A stretch of DNA of 64,000 nucleotides from Azolla caroliniana (Eukaryota > Polypodiophyta). Each line of letters opens with the position of its first letter. The stretch's first letter is position 1. The stretch is taken from contig JBHGNT010000010.1 of assembly GCA_043228905.1 (NCBI GenBank), forward strand, positions 19,282,001 through 19,346,000. Reading direction: 5' to 3'. This document shows, in pieces, positions 59,663 through 64,000 of the stretch. A model generated the notes under the pieces. The model did no database searches, was not told the origin of the DNA, and saw nothing but the letters and a program-made list of their open reading frames with translations. A program made the position numbers and the translations under genes.

Positions 59663-62600
59663 ATGGAGTCCATGAGCAAACAAGAATATATGCATGTTCT
59701 TTCTGAGCTCGACATGCTCACAAATAAATTTGTGGCATTAGAGCATGAAAATTCAAGGCTACTTGGGGATCTACAACTGTGAGTAAAGAAAAAGCTCAAC
59801 AATATGAAGAGTTATCACAACGGGTTCACCAACTCGAGGCTACTATATTGTCATTACGAGAACAAGCGTTGGGGGCTCAAAACTCCCTAGAGAACCAAAG
59901 ATTAGCCTCCCTACCAAGTTTGATGGTACGAGGTCTTTATTTCAAGGCTTTTTGAATCAAGTCCATTTGGTTATTCAGTTACATCCCAATCGGTACCCAA
60001 CTGACGTTGCTCGTGTGGGATTAGTTGGAACCTTGCTATGTGGTACGACATTAGCATGGTTTGAACCACTTCTCGAGAAGAAATCACCGTTGTTGGAGTA
60101 TTTTGAGGCATTTGTTAAGAAGTTTCAAGCAAGTTTTGGAGACATTGACAACACTAGGACGGCGATAAACAAGATTTGAAGGCTTCGATAAGGAGATCGT
60201 CCCGCGTCGGCTTACACAGCTAATTTTCTTCTCTTGGCATGCGATATCCCTTGGGATGAGGTGGCCGTAATGGATCAATTCCGTCAAGGTTTGCGTAATG
60301 ATGTCAAAGATCTTCTTCTTACTTTCCATGAAGATATGAAGTCTCTTATAGAGGCCATTAGTCGAGTTGTGCGATGTGATAATCGTCTATTTGAGCGACG
60401 TTTTGAGCACCAACAAATGTTACGCCGCCAATTGAAACAGACGTACGCTTCTGTAGTTGCAACGCCTCCACAAGTTTCCAGACTCATTACAAAGGATGGC
60501 CCAACTCCGATGGAAATAGAATCAACACAACATCGAGGGCCTTTATCATATGCTGAGAAGCAACGACATTGAGCGCACCGCCTATGCCTATAATGTGGCG
60601 GTTCAAGACATATAGTCATGAATTGTCCACATAAACCTAGACGTCAAGCATACCAAGTAAGTGCACAGGACAACCCTACTTTGAGTTCCATTATTACCTC
60701 TAATAACATAAGTAAGCCTAATAGCCCATGCCATGAGAATAGATTCAATTTCTTGAGCCAATTAAAGGATGTGTTAAATGAGTAAGTTCGGCCAAAATAG
60801 GAGTCATTTGGTTGGATCATCCTAGATATGTAGAGTTAGTTCCTAGTCGTGGTTCCATTTCATCAAATCAAGTAAGTAGAGTTTTTTCTGCACAACTTGA
60901 GCTTACCACATCTACATGTCATCGAGTCCTAGCCTCTGCCCTCCTAGATTCTGGAGCCAACTCTTGTTTCATGGATCATGATTCATGGGTTATCATTGTC
61001 ACAAAACATCCTCTTGAATAAGCTCCCGAACCCAATAGTCGTAGGATTCATTGATGGCCATCCCATAGCATCAGGTGATATAGTTGAGGAGTCCGAGCCA
61101 ATTCGTATAGTTCTTGGCGATTTGGCAAGCATAATCTCTTTCAACATGATTCGTAGTCTAGAACACCAAGTAGTTCTAAGTCTTCCTTGGTTTGAACTCC
61201 ATAACCCGAAGATTGATTGGATGAAAAGAACAATTGAGGAGACCCAAGAATCTCCTACATCATATCCTAGATCCCATAAGTTATCGACCATATCTCTACG
61301 TAGGTTACATGAGGAAGGGGGAAACGAGGACATGTTCGTATTCGCAATAGTAGCAACTCCATCATCCACCTTACATGAAGCAGACATTAAACTACCTGAG
61401 AAATACAAAGAGTTCTCAAACGTCTTTGAAAAGGTGACGACCAATACATTGTTGGAGCATTGGCTATATGACTTCGCTATTGACTTACAACCAGGGAAAG
61501 GACCTGCATGGGGGCCAATTTATAATCCCTCACCCGTAGAGCTAGAGACTTTGTGGCAATATATCGACGAGAATTTGGCAAACGAATTCATTTGGCATTC
61601 TAGATCCCCTGCTGGTGCACCTCTTTTCTTCGTTAAGAAAAAGAATGGGTCTCTTCGGTTGGTCGTGGATTATCGATGGTTAAACAAAGTGACCATCCGG
61701 AATAGATATTCTCTACCATTAATCCTGAATCTTTTGGAACGTCTCATTGGAGCAAAATATTTCACAAAGTTGGACCTTCGTGGTACATATAATCTAGTTC
61801 GGATTCGTCCACGGGATGAATGGAAGACTGCTTTTCGCACTCACTATGGACATTTCGAGTATACTGTGATGCCATTCGATCTCACAAATGCACCTATAGT
61901 TTTCCAACATATGGCGAATGATATTTTTCGATACCTTCACTATAGTTTACCTAGATGACATTTTTATCTACTCGAATACTGAAGAGGAGCATGAAAAACA
62001 TGTTCGTCAAGTACTATGTCGACTACAAGAATATGGTCTCTACGCAAATTTAGAAAAGACTTGTAGTTTCAGCTAGAATCAAATGGAATTTTTGGGGTAT
62101 GTTGTATCATCAGATGGTATTTCTATGGACCCCATGAAGGTCCACACAATTTTAGATTGGTAGACGCCCCTTTCAGTGCGCGATGTGCAATGTTTTCTCG
62201 GATTTGCAAATTTTTATCGGAAATTTATTAAAAATTACTCGAAGGTCGTGCTTCCACTCACTCAACTCACACACAAAAATCAACCATTCATATGGAGTTC
62301 AGATGCAGCCAAGGCATTTGAAAGTTTAAAACGGGCGTTCACAACAACACCTATTTTAGCACATTTTGACCCAACAAAATGCTTCATCCTTGAAGCTGAT
62401 GCATCCGACTTTGCACTAGGGAGTGTCCTATCATAGACTGAAGATGACAAACAGCTACATCCCATCGCCTTTCATTCCCAAAATTTTGAAGTTGTAGAGA
62501 TCAACTACAAGATACACGACAAAGAACTTCTTGCAATTTTGGATTCTTTGCAACAATGGCGACATTTTTTAGAAGGTTCTTCTCAACAGATCATTTTCTA

Positions 62601-63465
62601 TAACGATCATAAGAACTTGACCTATTTCCTAAATGCTCTAGTCTTGAGTCAGCAACAAGCCCGGTGGGCACAATTGTTTACTCGCTTCGACTTTGTAATC
62701 ATATATCGCCCTGGGATGGAACAAGGCAAAGCAGATGCTCTTTCAAGACGCTCTTATATGGAAATTCGTCCAGGGGAACCTACATTTGAGCATAAAAAAC
62801 AAATTCTTTTGGGTCCTAATCGCCTACGATTAATGACAGCTAATGCCATAACAACACTTGAAGATTCCACTCTTCTTGATTCCATTCGAGATCATATCAC
62901 CACTAATGAATTCACCCGATTGTGCTTCTTACTCGCAGTCGAAAAACCCTCATCATGACTATTGTCAGTTCTATTGGCATGGTGGGTTTCTGTTTCGACA
63001 AAACCTATTGTATGTTCCTGATGGTCCCCCACGACTATAAGTTTTACAACATTGCCATGACACACCGATGGCTGGACATTTTGGAGTTCGCAAAACTCTA
63101 GAATTAGTTTCTCTACAATATTGGTGGCCCCGCCTTCATCATTTTGTTGAGGAGTATGTTCACAGTTGTGATACATGTTGTCGATCAAAGAGTCATCGAC
63201 ACCGATCCTATGGCTTACTACAACCACTTCCCATTCCTAAATATCCTTGGATTTCATTACCGATCTCCCAATTTTTAAAGGTTTTGATGAAATTGTCACG
63301 GTGGTCGATCGACTTACCAAAATGGCGCATTTCTTGCCATGTACGGTCTATTACTAGTCAAGAGGCGGACGATCTAGTTATGTAGGAGGTATTCAAGTAT
63401 CATGGTCTTCCGAATGATAATATTAGTGATCGTGGTCCATAATTCATCTCAAAGTTTTGGAAGCA
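59663..63465 (+). pseudogene. Decayed Gypsy (Ty3) gag-pol
   Basis: Broken frames follow Gypsy order. Gag remnants start MESMSKQEYMHVL at 59663 and include WFEPLLEKK and FQASFGD. A CCHC zinc-knuckle spacing near 60590-60620 is interrupted by a stop. Protease shows [14 protein letters not shown] near 60945. Reverse transcriptase shows [20 protein letters not shown] and [10 protein letters not shown], with the catalytic YLDD near 61950 in a different frame. RNase H shows [17 protein letters not shown] and DHKNLTYF. Integrase shows a His/Cys zinc finger ending CDTCCRSKS and [13 protein letters not shown]. At about 63465 the integrase stops in mid-domain and LINE sequence begins. At least ten stops or shifts make it inactive. 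Confidence 0.92.
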
Positions 63466-64000
63466 CATGTTCGACAAGAGTTATGTCAAGAATTGGATGT
63501 TGATTTTGAAGAAGCTGAGGTGGAAAAGGTATTGTTACACCTTCCAAATAGTAAAAGCCTTGGTTGGGATGGTGTTACAAATAAAGTTTTTAAGACGTAT
63601 GCTAGTATGGTTAAGAGTTCATTCACACAAATGTTTCAACAATGTTGGGATTTTGGTTTCATGCCTAAGAGCTGGAAGGTGGGCTTAATCAAATTGATAC
63701 CAAAGGTACCATCTCCGGAGTCATTTCATCAATGGAGGTCTATTTTATTGATGGGAGGGTTATACAAAGTGTTTGCAAAGATATTATCCAAATGTTCAAT
63801 TGATTGATTGGATTGGTAGTAAATTGAAGGACAAATTTATGTATTGGAAGTCTCAAATATGGCCCTTACATGTACTACTCAAAGTGGTGTAATGTATCTT
63901 GATACCGATGTTATTATATTTTTTGCCTTTACTACCTTGGACTAAGAAGGCATTACAAAACATGTTACAACCTATTCGGTTCATGTTGTGGCAGAAGGGA
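63466..64000 (+). pseudogene. LINE ORF2 fragment with internal deletion
   Basis: The frame gives DFEEAEVEKVLLHLPNSKSL, GWDGVTNKVFK and KVGLIKLIPKV, then GGLYKVFAKILSK. This is the start of a LINE reverse transcriptase. At about 63800 it jumps, after a stop, to DKFMYWKSQIWPLHV and LLYFLPLLPWTKKALQNML, which normally follows the RT catalytic core. The RT centre with its YADD box is therefore deleted. The copy continues past the window edge. Confidence 0.8.

Noticed and set aside
59479-59802. 107-codon minus-strand frame
   Set aside because: It lies antisense to the CT-rich Gypsy leader and gag remnant and has no family support.

Overview
This window reads as nuclear DNA of a seed plant. It is AT-rich. 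It holds spliced genes with plant-type introns of about 70 bp to 1.1 kb, plant-specific families (an HVA22 protein and a GARP-type transcription factor with an MYRS motif), Copia, Gypsy and LINE retroelement remnants, tRNA-derived SINEs and many minisatellites. No bacterial or organellar gene is visible. The species cannot be named from the sequence alone.

Genes. Four multi-exon genes can be assembled with consistent splice phases. (1) 1533-8637 (+): presequence protease (PreP, M16C zinc metallopeptidase), 19 exons, 994 aa, with a complete catalytic core but no visible transit peptide. (2) 10161-11874 (+): HVA22/TB2-DP1 family ER membrane-shaping protein, 5 exons including a 27-bp microexon, 160 aa. 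(3) 14630-16425 (-): nuclear cap-binding protein CBP20, 8 exons, 233 aa, with a U12-type AT-AC intron. (4) 33872-39621 (-): large GARP/MYB-like transcription factor with several EAR-like motifs, 6 exons, 940 aa. A fifth, unidentified cluster of exon-like segments lies at 27351-28871 (-). It looks truncated at its 5' side by a dispersed repeat.

Repeats by region. 1-400: 65-75 bp tandem array. 12.3-13.4 kb: two minisatellites between the convergent HVA22 and CBP20 genes. 16.5-16.9 kb: a 48-50 bp minisatellite just upstream of CBP20. 18.4-19.0 kb: a large foldback with arms of about 245 bp. 19.5-29.3 kb: microsatellites, SINE, LINE and Copia pieces, long arrays, and an inverted pair of one dispersed repeat. 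29-33.4 kb: degenerate tandem modules, a poly-G run and a 37-38 bp array. 41-48.5 kb: no recognisable gene. 48.56-51.84 kb: a decayed LINE. 53-56.3 kb: SINE copies and microsatellites. 58.7 kb to the end: LINE remnant, LTR-like sequence with heat-shock-element-like palindromes, decayed Gypsy polyprotein, then another LINE fragment.

The four genes are ordinary housekeeping or regulatory genes with unrelated roles (organelle peptide turnover, ER membrane shape, cap binding of RNA polymerase II transcripts, transcriptional regulation). Nothing suggests they act as a cluster. The most unusual material is the mosaic retroelement structure (LTR-element coding blocks fused to LINE pieces at 23.4-25.3 kb and near 63.47 kb), the unusual splicing signals in three of the four genes, the transit-peptide-less PreP model, and the foldback. 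I did not find a clearly new multi-gene system.
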